NCBI RefSeq assembly: GCF_019656455.1
Contig: NZ_BPMK01000002.1
Location: 301,492-365,491 of the forward strand
DNA: 64,000 bases
Direction of reading: 5' to 3'
Origin: Noviherbaspirillum aridicola
Lineage (GTDB): Bacteria; Pseudomonadota; Gammaproteobacteria; Burkholderiales; Burkholderiaceae_D
The translations under genes were made by a program, and so were the position numbers. Shown piece by piece: positions 49,831 through 58,521 of the stretch (position 1 is the first letter of the stretch; each line of letters begins with the position of its first letter). The notes under the pieces were generated by a model. That model did no database searches. It had not been told where the DNA came from and worked only from the letters and a program-made list of their open reading frames with translations.

Positions 49831-51693
49831 CTAGTGATCGACGGGCAGGACGGATTGTTCCCCCTGGATGGCGTCGTGAACACGTGGAAAGCTGGCGGCA
49901 AGCGCGGCCATCAGGTGTTGGGCGCGCACCGGCTTGTACAGGCAGGGCAGGCCGCTCGCCTTGATTTCCGCGATGCGCTCCGAACCGGTCTCGCCCGTGA
50001 CCAGGAGCGTGCTCAGCGAGGGCGCCGTTTCCCGCAGTGCGAGAAGGAACTCGAGGCCGTTGCGCGCGCCGGGCAATCTGAAATCCGCAATCACCATGTC
50101 AAAGCGTATCCGCGCCAGCATCTCCTGCGCCTGCGCGACGGTCCCCGCGCTGCTGACCCTGCAGCCGTATGAAGTCAGCAGCGCAGCCATGGCGTGTCGA
50201 TTGTCCTCCTCGTCGTCGAGCACCAGGATGTTTCGCGGCAGCTGCTGTTCGTTGGGCAGGGCCAGCGGCGTGCTGACGGCGGGCGCTGCCGTCTCGGGCC
50301 GCGCGTTCGGCGCGAGCACCCGGAAGCGGGTGCCGCGCATCGGGCGGGATTCCAGCAGGACCGGGTGGCCGAGCAGTCCCGACAGGCGGCGCACGATGGA
50401 CAGCCCGATACCGAGACCGAAGGAGCGGTCGCGCTGCGGATTGTCGACCTGGTAGAACTCGTCGAACACCCGCTGCTGGTGTTCGGGGGCGATGCCGATG
50501 CCGGTGTCGATCACTTCGAAGCACACCTTCCCTGGATGGCGTCGCCAGGCGCCGGCGCGAGCGGCGACCAGAACACCGCCCTCGCGCGTGTATTTGATCG
50601 CATTGTCGATCAGGTTGCCGAGGAGACGTTCCAGCAGCCTGGCGTCGCTCATCACCATCAGCTCGCCCGGCGCGCGCAGGCGCAGCTGCAGTCCCTTCTC
50701 GGCCGCCGCCGCGGAGTAGGTCGTGTGCAGCGACAGAAAGAGTTCATGCACGGCCAGCGGCCGCGGCTGGGGCTGTACGGCGCCCGCATCCAGCCGCGAT
50801 ACATCGAGCATGGAGTCGAGCGAATCGCTCAGGATGCGGACCGAATGCGCCAGGCGCGCAACCGTCTCGCCGGCCGGCGGGTCGAAGCGGGAGCGTTCCA
50901 GCACGGCGGTGAACAGCGAAATCGCGTGCATCGGCTGGCGCAGGTCATGGCTGGCCGCGGCGAAGAAGCGGCTCTTCTCACGGTTGGCCGCTTCCACCAG
51001 GTCCACCTGCTGCGTGAGCCTGCGCGCGAGTTCTTCCTTCTCGAAGCGGGCGGTCAGGGAGTCCACCAGCTGGTCCGACTGCTGGAAGGTCCAGCGCAGG
51101 CAGACGGCGAGGTGCAGCAGCAGCGCGGCGGCGAGCGCCCAGCCGACGCCACCCAGCCAAAGATAGTAGCTGGCAAGTCCGGCGCCGAGCGGCAGGCAGA
51201 AGGCGGCAACCGCCTGGCGATGTGTGGAGAGCATCGCCGCGCCGGTCGACAGCGCCGCGATCAGATAGGCGGTCAGCCAGGCGCGATAGGCCAGGTCGGC
51301 GCCCGGGCCGAGCAGCCAGGGCGCTAGCCCCCATGCCACACCGTGCAGAAAGATGTGACGCATGATGTGGCGCGACCGGATCTGCAGTTCGTGCGCGAGC
51401 AGGTGGTCGGGGATCGGGCCGCGGCGGTCGAGCCGTTTCCATTCCAGATAGCTGAAGAGCGAGGAGGCACACACCATTCCGGCCCACAGCAGGACGGTCA
51501 GCGACCCGGTGTGCAGGTAAAAGACCACCCAGAGCAGGGTGGCGAAGGGCACGGCGACCAGCGCCCGCAGGGGGCTGATTTTCTTGCGCAGCAGCCGCAA
51601 CTGCACGCGGCGCACCTGCAGGGAGGCCGGCCGCGCCGGCGTGCCGAGCAGGCGGTCCAGGTTTTGCGTGAAGGCGTCGAAGGAAGTTGGCAC
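49831..51693 (-). CDS. Hybrid sensor histidine kinase / response regulator
   Basis: The predicted 620-residue protein has a membrane region of about six segments (~45-200) with no large periplasmic loop, a coiled linker, a HisKA domain with His249 (AAASHDLRQPMHA), a HATPase domain (Asn363 in LIDNAIKY, DTGIGIAPE, FGLGIGLS) and a C-terminal receiver domain with Asp537 (VIADFRLPG). There is no DNA-binding output, so it must signal to another regulator. I chose the GTG at 51693, 37 bases after the SDR stop, since the frame upstream is a shadow of the SDR gene; the start is uncertain. Stimulus unknown. Confidence 0.85.
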   Translation of the reverse strand: MPTSFDAFTQNLDRLLGTPARPASLQVRRVQLRLLRKKISPLRALVAVPFATLLWVVFYLHTGSLTVLLWAGMVCASSLFSYLEWKRLDRRGPIPDHLLAHELQIRSRHIMRHIFLHGVAWGLAPWLLGPGADLAYRAWLTAYLIAALSTGAAMLSTHRQAVAAFCLPLGAGLASYYLWLGGVGWALAAALLLHLAVCLRWTFQQSDQLVDSLTARFEKEELARRLTQQVDLVEAANREKSRFFAAASHDLRQPMHAISLFTAVLERSRFDPPAGETVARLAHSVRILSDSLDSMLDVSRLDAGAVQPQPRPLAVHELFLSLHTTYSAAAAEKGLQLRLRAPGELMVMSDARLLERLLGNLIDNAIKYTREGGVLVAARAGAWRRHPGKVCFEVIDTGIGIAPEHQQRVFDEFYQVDNPQRDRSFGLGIGLSIVRRLSGLLGHPVLLESRPMRGTRFRVLAPNARPETAAPAVSTPLALPNEQQLPRNILVLDDEEDNRHAMAALLTSYGCRVSSAGTVAQAQEMLARIRFDMVIADFRLPGARNGLEFLLALRETAPSLSTLLVTGETGSERIAEIKASGLPCLYKPVRAQHLMAALAASFPRVHDAIQGEQSVLPVDH

Positions 51694-51730
51694 GGACTCG
51701 GGACGGGTGGCCGCGCGGGCTGCGCGTTCG

Positions 51731-52762
51731 CTATTGTATGCCGGCAGAGGGAACCGGCAACCGGCGTCGCCGTGCCGCCCACAGGCTGCCGCCGATAAGC
51801 GCGGCGCCGGCCAGCAGCGCGGCGCCGCGATGGCGGGCGATGGCATTGTAGAAACTGTACTCCCGCACCAGGGCGGTACGGCCGCTGCGTTCCTGCAGTT
51901 CGTCGCGCGGCTGGTAAAGCGCGTCGGGTCCGCCGGACGAAGCGGGCATGCTTGTTTTCTGCAGGCGAAACATCAGCAGTTCCATCATGCGGTCCACCAG
52001 GCGCGGGCTCAGGCGCGATCCGATCGCGAGCATTCTCGCCGTCGATCCGACCCGCATTTCGCGGCGCGGATGTTCCGTCAGAAACAGGATGGCGCGGGCC
52101 ACGGTCTCCGGCGCGTACTGGGGTGGCGGCAGCTTCGGGATGCGATCCAGGTAATTGCGGGCGTGGACGGAGAACATGGTGTCGATCGCGGCCGGCGTCA
52201 CCAGGCAGACTTCGACAGCCTCCCCCGCTTGTTCCAGTTCCATGCGCAGGGCCTCGGTCCAGGCCTTGACCGCGTGCTTGGCAGCCGAATAGTAGCCGTG
52301 CAACGGTGCCGCACGGTCGGCGAAGGCGCTGCCGACATTGATCAGGATGCCGCCTTGCGCCTTCAGCAGGGGCATGGCGGCCAGCGAGCCGTGCACCACG
52401 CCCCAGTACACCGTATCGAACAGCCGTGCGCGGTCGGCGGGACTGACCTCGGTCACGCGGCCGAAGATGCCCGCGCCGGCATTGTTGATCCAGGCATCGA
52501 CGCGCCCGAACCGCTCATGCGCTCGCGCCGCGAGATCCTCCATATCTTTCCGGCTGCCCACGTCCGCCGCCACGCCGACCGCCTCGCAGCCCCGTGCGCG
52601 CAGCTCCGCGCACAGCGTCTCGAGCGCCTGGGCGCTGCGTGCGCACAGTACCAGGCGGGCGCCGCGCCTGGCCGCCGCCCGCGCGGTCGAAAGACCGATG
52701 CCGCTGGTGGCGCCGGTGATGACGAGGACCTGCTCGGAAAGCGGTTTCGGTCGAAAGGGCAT
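51731..52762 (-). CDS. Short-chain dehydrogenase/reductase with C-terminal membrane segment
   Basis: The 343-residue protein has a classical SDR domain (~8-260): GATSGIG (17-23), NNAG (93-96), Ser145, and the YxxxK pair Tyr158/Lys162. It extends ~80 residues beyond the usual length with a hydrophobic segment near residues 316-333 (GAALLAGAALIGGSLWA) and a basic tail, so it is probably membrane-attached. GGAG precedes the ATG. The substrate is not evident. It is followed by the hybrid kinase on the same strand and diverges from the Xre/RES pair, so both share the 112-base promoter region. Confidence 0.87.
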   Translation of the reverse strand: MPFRPKPLSEQVLVITGATSGIGLSTARAAARRGARLVLCARSAQALETLCAELRARGCEAVGVAADVGSRKDMEDLAARAHERFGRVDAWINNAGAGIFGRVTEVSPADRARLFDTVYWGVVHGSLAAMPLLKAQGGILINVGSAFADRAAPLHGYYSAAKHAVKAWTEALRMELEQAGEAVEVCLVTPAAIDTMFSVHARNYLDRIPKLPPPQYAPETVARAILFLTEHPRREMRVGSTARMLAIGSRLSPRLVDRMMELLMFRLQKTSMPASSGGPDALYQPRDELQERSGRTALVREYSFYNAIARHRGAALLAGAALIGGSLWAARRRRLPVPSAGIQ

Positions 52763-52789
52763 GGAGGTCTCCGGAAAACCGCCGGTTCA

Positions 52790-52814
52790 GCGAAAAACAT
52801 GCCATGTTTTTCGC
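52790..52814. promoter_or_regulatory. Perfect 25-base palindrome in the SDR / TA promoter region
   Basis: The arm GCGAAAAACATG is followed by a single C and then its exact reverse complement. It ends eight bases before the -35 element of the TA promoter and lies 28 bases upstream of the SDR start codon. It is a likely operator for the Xre-type antitoxin. A second, looser inverted repeat (GGAAAG at 52830 and CTTTCC at 52850) spans the promoter. Confidence 0.65.
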
Positions 52815-52822
52815 CATTTTCC

Positions 52823-52851
52823 TTGCTGTGGAAAGATTTGTGTCCTATTCT
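52823..52851 (+). promoter_or_regulatory. Sigma-70 promoter of the Xre/RES pair
   Basis: TTGCTG (52823-52828) and TATTCT (52846-52851) are separated by exactly 17 bases. The start would be near 52858, 17 bases before the antitoxin ATG, leaving room for AAAGGAG. Confidence 0.6.
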
Positions 52852-52874
52852 TTCCGGAGAATCAAAGGAGCGTG

Positions 52875-53249
52875 ATGAATACCCGTCCCAAGACATCGGA
52901 CCAGGCCGAAAGCGTGCTGTCGCAAGCCCTGCTGCGTGCCGCCGACCTGCTCGGCATCAGCCAGGCCACCATGGCGCGCATTCTCGGTATCAGTCCCGCG
53001 ACCGCCTCCCGCCTGTACAACGGCAGTTACCTGCTCAGCCGCTCCCGCGAGAAGGAATGGGACTTTGCCGTCCTGTTCGTCCGGGTATTCCGGTCATTGG
53101 ACGCGATCGTGGGCCACGGAGAAAACGCGCGCCGCTGGCTGCAGTCGCACAACAAGGCGCTCAACGCGCGCCCGCTCGATCTGCTGACCAGGACCGAGGG
53201 CATTGTCCGCGTCCTCGCCTATCTCGATGCCTACCGTGGCCGCATCTGA
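52875..53249 (+). CDS. Type II antitoxin, Xre/MbcA/ParS family
   Basis: A 124-residue antitoxin with an N-terminal Xre-like HTH (~20-50: LRAADLLGISQATMARILGISPATASRLYNG) and a C-terminal MbcA/ParS toxin-binding domain (~68-124, with VFRSLDAIVGHGENARRWLQ and NARPLDLLTRTEGIVRVLAYLD). It should neutralise the RES toxin encoded next and repress its own promoter. AAAGGAG lies six bases before the ATG. The frame is open far upstream but only as a shadow of the SDR gene. Its last 23 bases overlap the toxin gene. Confidence 0.9.
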   Translation: MNTRPKTSDQAESVLSQALLRAADLLGISQATMARILGISPATASRLYNGSYLLSRSREKEWDFAVLFVRVFRSLDAIVGHGENARRWLQSHNKALNARPLDLLTRTEGIVRVLAYLDAYRGRI

Positions 53250-53928
53250 GCGCCTGATCGCGCTGCAGGCGTGGCGGGCGGTCGAGGCGCAGCACAAGGC
53301 GGCGACCATGAAGCTGGTCGACACGCTGGAAGAGCAGCACCTGCTGGAGCAGATACTCGAAGAATCCAAGCCCCCGCTGCCGCCCGAGGCGCGCCATCTG
53401 CACTGGCTGCTGTTTACCCCGTTCCGCTATCCGCCGCTGCCGCGCGGTTCCCGTTTCCGCGCGGCGGACGATCCCGGGGTGTTTTACGGCGCCGACGAGC
53501 GCCGTACGGCATGCGCGGAGCTGGGCTACTGGCGCTGGCGCTTTCTGATGGAAAGCGAACTCGACATGCTCGACCCGATCCAGCAGACCCTGTTCCAGGT
53601 GCAACTCGAAGGCAATGCGGTCGACCTGAGCAGAGCGCCCTGGCGCGCGCAGCGTAAAAAATGGATGGACCCGGCGGATTATTCACACTGCCAGGCGCTG
53701 GCGCGCGAGTTGCGGCAGCAGGGCGTGCAGATGATCCGCTATGAATCGGTGCGCGACAGGGCCGGCGGAATGTGCGTCGCAGTGCTCGAGCCCGGCGCCT
53801 TCTCCCGTCCGGAACCGGTCTGCAGCCAGACCTGGATACTGAGCGTGGGCCGCGGCCGCGTGATCTGGCAGCAGGACAGCATTTTCGAGGCCGATGCTTT
53901 CGAATTCCCGACCGAGGGCTGGGATTAG
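53227..53928 (+). CDS. Type II toxin, RES family NAD+ phosphorylase-like
   Basis: RES toxins deplete NAD+ (phosphorolysis or hydrolysis) and stop growth. The 233-residue protein has the RES-type core LPRGSRFRAADDPGVFYGADERRTACAE, in which Arg76/Arg78, Tyr87 and Glu98 are candidate active-site residues, and a C-terminal part ending near RYESVRDRAGGMCVAVLEPGAF. The ATG at 53227 lies within the antitoxin gene; a GTG at 53236 is another option. The N-terminal ~65 residues form a helical extension, longer than in minimal RES proteins. The arrangement antitoxin-then-toxin is standard for Xre/RES systems. Confidence 0.88.
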   Translation: MPTVAASERLIALQAWRAVEAQHKAATMKLVDTLEEQHLLEQILEESKPPLPPEARHLHWLLFTPFRYPPLPRGSRFRAADDPGVFYGADERRTACAELGYWRWRFLMESELDMLDPIQQTLFQVQLEGNAVDLSRAPWRAQRKKWMDPADYSHCQALARELRQQGVQMIRYESVRDRAGGMCVAVLEPGAFSRPEPVCSQTWILSVGRGRVIWQQDSIFEADAFEFPTEGWD

Positions 53929-54066
53929 TGGCTGTTCTGGCAAGCAAACGGACATTACGATACAAAACCGCGGGGGCGCGACAAGCGCGGGATACATCAA
54001 TCAGGCAATATTGCGGCCATCTGCATGCCCGGCCCGGTTTCTGCATGTCCACCCCGGTCCGCCGGC

Positions 54067-55380
54067 ATGGCCACCGACAGCAACCCGAAAGACCCGATGG
54101 ATCGACAAACTCCGCCCCCGCCCGACACAGCGCATCGCCCCGTATCTCGCCGCAAATCCCTGGTCGGCAGTGTCATCGCCGTCCTGGTGCTGGCATTGCT
54201 CGGCGGCCTTGCCTGGTACCTGGTGCAGCAGTCGAACTCGCCGCAGGGCGCCGGGCCGGGCGGCAGGCGCGGCCCGCCGCCGACCACGGTGGGTATTGCC
54301 ACCGTCGAGCAACAGGACATCCCGGTGATCGTCGAAGCGCTCGGCACGGTGACCGCGAGCGCGGTGGCGACGGTGCGGCCTCAGGTCTCCGGCGTGCTGC
54401 AGCAGGTGCATTTCACCGAGGGCCAGATGGTGCGCTCCGGCCAGCTCCTGGCCACCATCGATCCGCGCCAGTTCGAGATCGCATTGATGCAGGCGACCGG
54501 CCAGCGCCAGCGCGACGAGGCGCAGCTCGAGAACGCGCGCGTCACCCTGGCGCGCTACAAGACCCTGCTTGAGCAGGATTCGATTGCGCGCCAGGAAGTC
54601 GACAGCCAGGCCGCGCTGGTCAAGCAGCTCGAGGGTACGGTGGCGATGGACCGCGCCGCGGAAAGCACGGCGCGCCTCAATCTCAGCTACACCCGCATCA
54701 CGGCGCCGATCACGGGCCGCGTCGGCCTGCGCACGGTCGATGTCGGCAACCTCGTCAGCAGCAGCGATGCCAATGGCATTGCCGACATCACCCAGGTATC
54801 GCCGATCGACGTCGAGTTCGCCCTGCCGCAGGACCTGGTGCCGGCGCTGCGCGCGCGCCTCGAGGAGGGGGCCGAACTGCGGGTGGAGGCGCTCGACCGC
54901 GGCCGCATCGACGTACTGGACACCGGCAAGTTTCTCGCGCTCGACAACCAGGTCGATCCGCAGACCGGGACCGTCAAGGCCAAGGCGCGTTTCACCAATG
55001 CCAGGTCGGCGCTGTTCCCGAGCCAGTTCGTCAACGCGCGGCTGCTGCTGCGTACGATAGAGGGCGCGCTGGTGGTGCCGGTCAACGCCGTGCGCCATGG
55101 CGGCAGCGGCGACTACGTGTATGTCGTCGATACCGAGGAGCGCAAGGTTGCGCTGCGGCCGGTCAGGCGCGGCCAGGCCACCGCCGACCGGGTGCAAATC
55201 CTGTCAGGCCTGCAGCCCGGCGAAAAGGTCGTGACCGAGGGCGCCGACCGGCTCAAGGACGGCGCCAGCGTCACCCTGCCGGGCGAGAACCGCGGGCAGG
55301 GCGCTCCCCGCGCCGACGGCAAGGGCGCCGGCGGCGAGGCCCGCGGCGAACGTCGCCGTGCCCAGGCCGCACCCCAATAA
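54067..55380 (+). CDS. mdtA: RND efflux periplasmic adaptor, MdtA type
   Basis: Membrane-fusion protein linking two RND pump subunits to an outer-membrane channel. The 437-residue protein has an N-terminal membrane anchor (~38-56, VIAVLVLALLGGLAWYLV), a lipoyl/barrel-sandwich hybrid (VRPQVSGVLQQVHFTEGQMVRSGQLLATIDP), a helical hairpin, a beta-barrel and a C-terminal membrane-proximal domain, with a Gly/Arg-rich tail. The ATG at 54067 is favoured; 54097 is possible. No lipobox is seen, so it is anchored by the N-terminal segment. It is followed by two RND genes and an outer-membrane factor. Confidence 0.92.
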   Translation: MATDSNPKDPMDRQTPPPPDTAHRPVSRRKSLVGSVIAVLVLALLGGLAWYLVQQSNSPQGAGPGGRRGPPPTTVGIATVEQQDIPVIVEALGTVTASAVATVRPQVSGVLQQVHFTEGQMVRSGQLLATIDPRQFEIALMQATGQRQRDEAQLENARVTLARYKTLLEQDSIARQEVDSQAALVKQLEGTVAMDRAAESTARLNLSYTRITAPITGRVGLRTVDVGNLVSSSDANGIADITQVSPIDVEFALPQDLVPALRARLEEGAELRVEALDRGRIDVLDTGKFLALDNQVDPQTGTVKAKARFTNARSALFPSQFVNARLLLRTIEGALVVPVNAVRHGGSGDYVYVVDTEERKVALRPVRRGQATADRVQILSGLQPGEKVVTEGADRLKDGASVTLPGENRGQGAPRADGKGAGGEARGERRRAQAAPQ

Positions 55381-55440
55381 CCCGTTGCGGCGCCGTCTGC
55401 ACCGCGCGGCGTCCTTCCTCAACCGGAAAGCAATCGATCC

Positions 55441-58400
55441 ATGAGTCCCTCACGGCCCTTCATCCAGCGCCCGGTGGCCACATCGCTGCTGATGCTGGCC
55501 ATCGTGCTCGCCGGCCTCATCGGCTTCCGCTTCCTGCCCCTGTCGGCATTGCCGCAAGTCGATTTTCCGACGATACAGGTGCAGACGCTGTATCCCGGCG
55601 CCAGCCCGGAAGTCATGAGCCGCACGGTCACCGCACCGCTCGAGCGGCAGTTCGGCCAGATGTCCGGCCTGCAGCGGATGAGTTCGACCAGCGCCGCCGG
55701 GGTTTCCATCATCACGCTGCAGTTCGGCCTCGGCCAGACCCTCGACGTCGCCGAACAGGAGGTGCAGGCCGCGATCAATGCCGGCGCCTCGCTGCTGCCC
55801 GCGGACCTGCCCGCCCCGCCGGTTTACGCCAAGATCAATCCGGCCGACGCGCCGGTGCTGACCCTGGCCATCACCTCCGACGAATTGCCGCTGACCGAGG
55901 TGCAGAACCTGGTCAACACCCGCCTCGCCCTGAAGATCAGCCAGGTGTCCGGCGTCGGCCAGGTCACCCTCAGCGGCGGCCAGCGCCCCGCCGTGCGCAT
56001 ACAGGTCGACACCCAAGCGCTCGCGTCCTACGGGCTTGGGCTGGACACGGTGCGCACCGCGATCACCGCGGCCAATGCCAACGGCGCCAAGGGCAGTTTC
56101 GACGGTCCGACGCGCTCATACACCATCAATGCGAACGATCAGCTGCTGACGGCGGACGACTACCGCGGCCTGATCATTGCCTGGCGCAACAACGCGCCGG
56201 TGCGCCTGTCGCATGTCGCGCAGGTCATCGACAGCGCGGAAAACCTCAGGCTGGGCGCCTGGGCCAACGACAAGCCGGCGATCATCCTCAATGTGCAGCG
56301 TCAGCCGGGCGCCAACGTCATCGCCACCGTCGACGCGATCAAGGCGCGGCTGCCGGAGCTGCAGTCCGGCCTGCCGGCGTCGCTGAAGGTCGAGGTGCTG
56401 AGCGACCGCACCACCGGCATCCGCGCCTCCGTCGAACACGTGCAGATGGAACTGATCCTCGCCGTGGTGCTGGTGGTGCTGGTCATCTTCGCCTTCCTGC
56501 ATGATCTGCGCGCCACCGTCGTCGCCAGCCTCGCCGTGCCGATCTCCCTCATCGGCACCTTCGGCGTGATGTACCTGCTCGGTTACAGCCTGAACAATCT
56601 CAGCCTGATGGCGCTCACCATCGCCACCGGTTTCGTTGTCGACGACGCGATCGTGATGATTGAAAACATCGCGCGCTACATCGAGAAGGGCGAGAAGCCC
56701 ATGAGCGCGGCAATCAAGGGCGCGACCCAGATCGGCTTCACCATCATCTCGCTCACGGTGTCGCTGATCGCGGTCCTGATTCCGCTGCTGTTCATGGGTG
56801 ACGTGGTGGGCCGCCTGTTCCGCGAGTTCGCCGTTACGCTGGCGATCACGATCCTGATCTCCGGCCTGGTGTCCCTGACGCTGGTGCCGATGATGTCCGC
56901 GCGCTGGCTGCGTGGCGCGGATCTCGCCCATGGCCAGGGCCGGCTGCAGCGCATGTTCGACCGCATGGTGCATCGCTACGACCTGGCCCTGCAGGCGGTG
57001 CTGGCGCGCCAGGGCGTCACGCTGCTCGTCGCGCTGCTGACGCTGGTGCTCACGGTCCTGCTCTACATCTGGATGCCGAAAGGACTGTTTCCCGTCCAGG
57101 ACACGGGGCAGCTGCGCGCGCGGGTGGAAGCCGGCCAGGCCGTCTCCTTCGAACGCATGGCGGAACTCCAGCAGCAGGCGGCGCAGGCGGTGCTCGCCGA
57201 TCCCGCCGTGGCGAGTCTGAGCTCGGTGGTCGGTGTCGATGCGGCCAACAACACCATGCTGCATACCGGCAGCATGCTCATCAATCTCAGGCGCGAGCGC
57301 GGCATCGACCAGGACGAGGTGATGGCGCGCCTGCGCGAAAACGTCAGCCGCATCGCCGGCCTCACGCTCTACCTGCAGCCGACGCAGGACCTGACCATCG
57401 ATGCCGAGAGCGGGCCCACCCAGTTCCGCGTCTCGCTCGAAGGCTCGGACAATGCCACCGTGGTCGAATGGGCAGGTCGCCTCGCCGACCGCATGCGCGA
57501 CATGCCGGCCCTGCGCAGCGTCGTCACCGACGCCGGCGCCACCGGGGTGGCGGCATTCGTCGATATCGACCGCGATACCGCCTCCCGCCTGTCGGTCACC
57601 GCGGCGACGATCGACGATGCGCTGTACAACGCCTTCGGCCAGCGCATCGTCTCCACCATTTTCACCGAGACCAACCAGTACCGTGTGATTCTGGAGGCGC
57701 GCCCCGGCCTGCTGAGCACGCCGCAATCCCTCGGCCTGCTGCCGCTGCGCACCGGCTCTGGCACCGCCACCCCGCTGTCCGCGGTGGCGCGCGTCGAGGA
57801 ACGTCCCGCGCCGCTGCAGATCACCCATGTCGCGCAGTTCCCCGCGACCACCCTCGGTTTCGATACCGCGCCCGGCGTCTCCCTCGGCGAGGCGGTCGAT
57901 GCGGTGCGCGAGGCCGCGCGCGAGATCGGCATGCCGGGCACGCTCAGCCTGAGCTTCCTCGGCGCCGCCGGCGCCTACGAGGCCTCGCTGACGAACCAGC
58001 TTTGGCTGATCCTGGCGGCGGTGGTGTGCGTCTATATCGTGCTCGGCGTCTTGTACGAGAGTTACATCCATCCCCTCACGATCCTGTCGACGCTGCCGTC
58101 GGCGGGCGTCGGTGCGCTCCTCGCGCTGTGGGTCAGCGGCCAGGACCTCGGGGTGATCGGCATCATCGGCATCATCCTGCTGATCGGCATCGTCAAGAAG
58201 AACGCGATCATGATGATCGACTTCGCCATCGACGCCGAGCGCAATGAAGGCAAATCGCCGCGCGAGGCGATATACCAGGCCGCCTTGCTGCGCTTTCGCC
58301 CGATCCTGATGACGACGCTGGCAGCCCTGTTCGCGGCGTTGCCGCTGATGTTCGGCTGGGGCGAGGGCGCCGAGCTGCGCCGGCCGCTCGGCCTGTCGAT

Positions 58401-58521
58401 ATTCGGCGGCCTCGTGGTGAGCCAGGTGCTCACGCTGTTCACCACGCCGGTCATCTATCTCGCCTTCGACCGTCTCGGGCGCCGTCGCCGCGCGGGTGCG
58501 GCAGGGGAGGCGCCCGCGTGA
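55441..58521 (+). CDS. mdtB: RND multidrug efflux pump subunit, MdtB type
   Basis: The 1026-residue inner-membrane RND transporter has the usual 12 membrane segments and two large periplasmic loops. Visible marks are [19 protein letters not shown] at the start, the Asp pair in TM4 ([15 protein letters not shown]), the Phe-rich [16 protein letters not shown] and the TM10 [15 protein letters not shown]. MdtB normally forms a B2C heterotrimer with MdtC, which is encoded next with a four-base overlap. The drugs handled cannot be told from sequence; enteric MdtABC exports bile salts, novobiocin and others. Confidence 0.93.
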   Translation: MSPSRPFIQRPVATSLLMLAIVLAGLIGFRFLPLSALPQVDFPTIQVQTLYPGASPEVMSRTVTAPLERQFGQMSGLQRMSSTSAAGVSIITLQFGLGQTLDVAEQEVQAAINAGASLLPADLPAPPVYAKINPADAPVLTLAITSDELPLTEVQNLVNTRLALKISQVSGVGQVTLSGGQRPAVRIQVDTQALASYGLGLDTVRTAITAANANGAKGSFDGPTRSYTINANDQLLTADDYRGLIIAWRNNAPVRLSHVAQVIDSAENLRLGAWANDKPAIILNVQRQPGANVIATVDAIKARLPELQSGLPASLKVEVLSDRTTGIRASVEHVQMELILAVVLVVLVIFAFLHDLRATVVASLAVPISLIGTFGVMYLLGYSLNNLSLMALTIATGFVVDDAIVMIENIARYIEKGEKPMSAAIKGATQIGFTIISLTVSLIAVLIPLLFMGDVVGRLFREFAVTLAITILISGLVSLTLVPMMSARWLRGADLAHGQGRLQRMFDRMVHRYDLALQAVLARQGVTLLVALLTLVLTVLLYIWMPKGLFPVQDTGQLRARVEAGQAVSFERMAELQQQAAQAVLADPAVASLSSVVGVDAANNTMLHTGSMLINLRRERGIDQDEVMARLRENVSRIAGLTLYLQPTQDLTIDAESGPTQFRVSLEGSDNATVVEWAGRLADRMRDMPALRSVVTDAGATGVAAFVDIDRDTASRLSVTAATIDDALYNAFGQRIVSTIFTETNQYRVILEARPGLLSTPQSLGLLPLRTGSGTATPLSAVARVEERPAPLQITHVAQFPATTLGFDTAPGVSLGEAVDAVREAAREIGMPGTLSLSFLGAAGAYEASLTNQLWLILAAVVCVYIVLGVLYESYIHPLTILSTLPSAGVGALLALWVSGQDLGVIGIIGIILLIGIVKKNAIMMIDFAIDAERNEGKSPREAIYQAALLRFRPILMTTLAALFAALPLMFGWGEGAELRRPLGLSIFGGLVVSQVLTLFTTPVIYLAFDRLGRRRRAGAAGEAPA

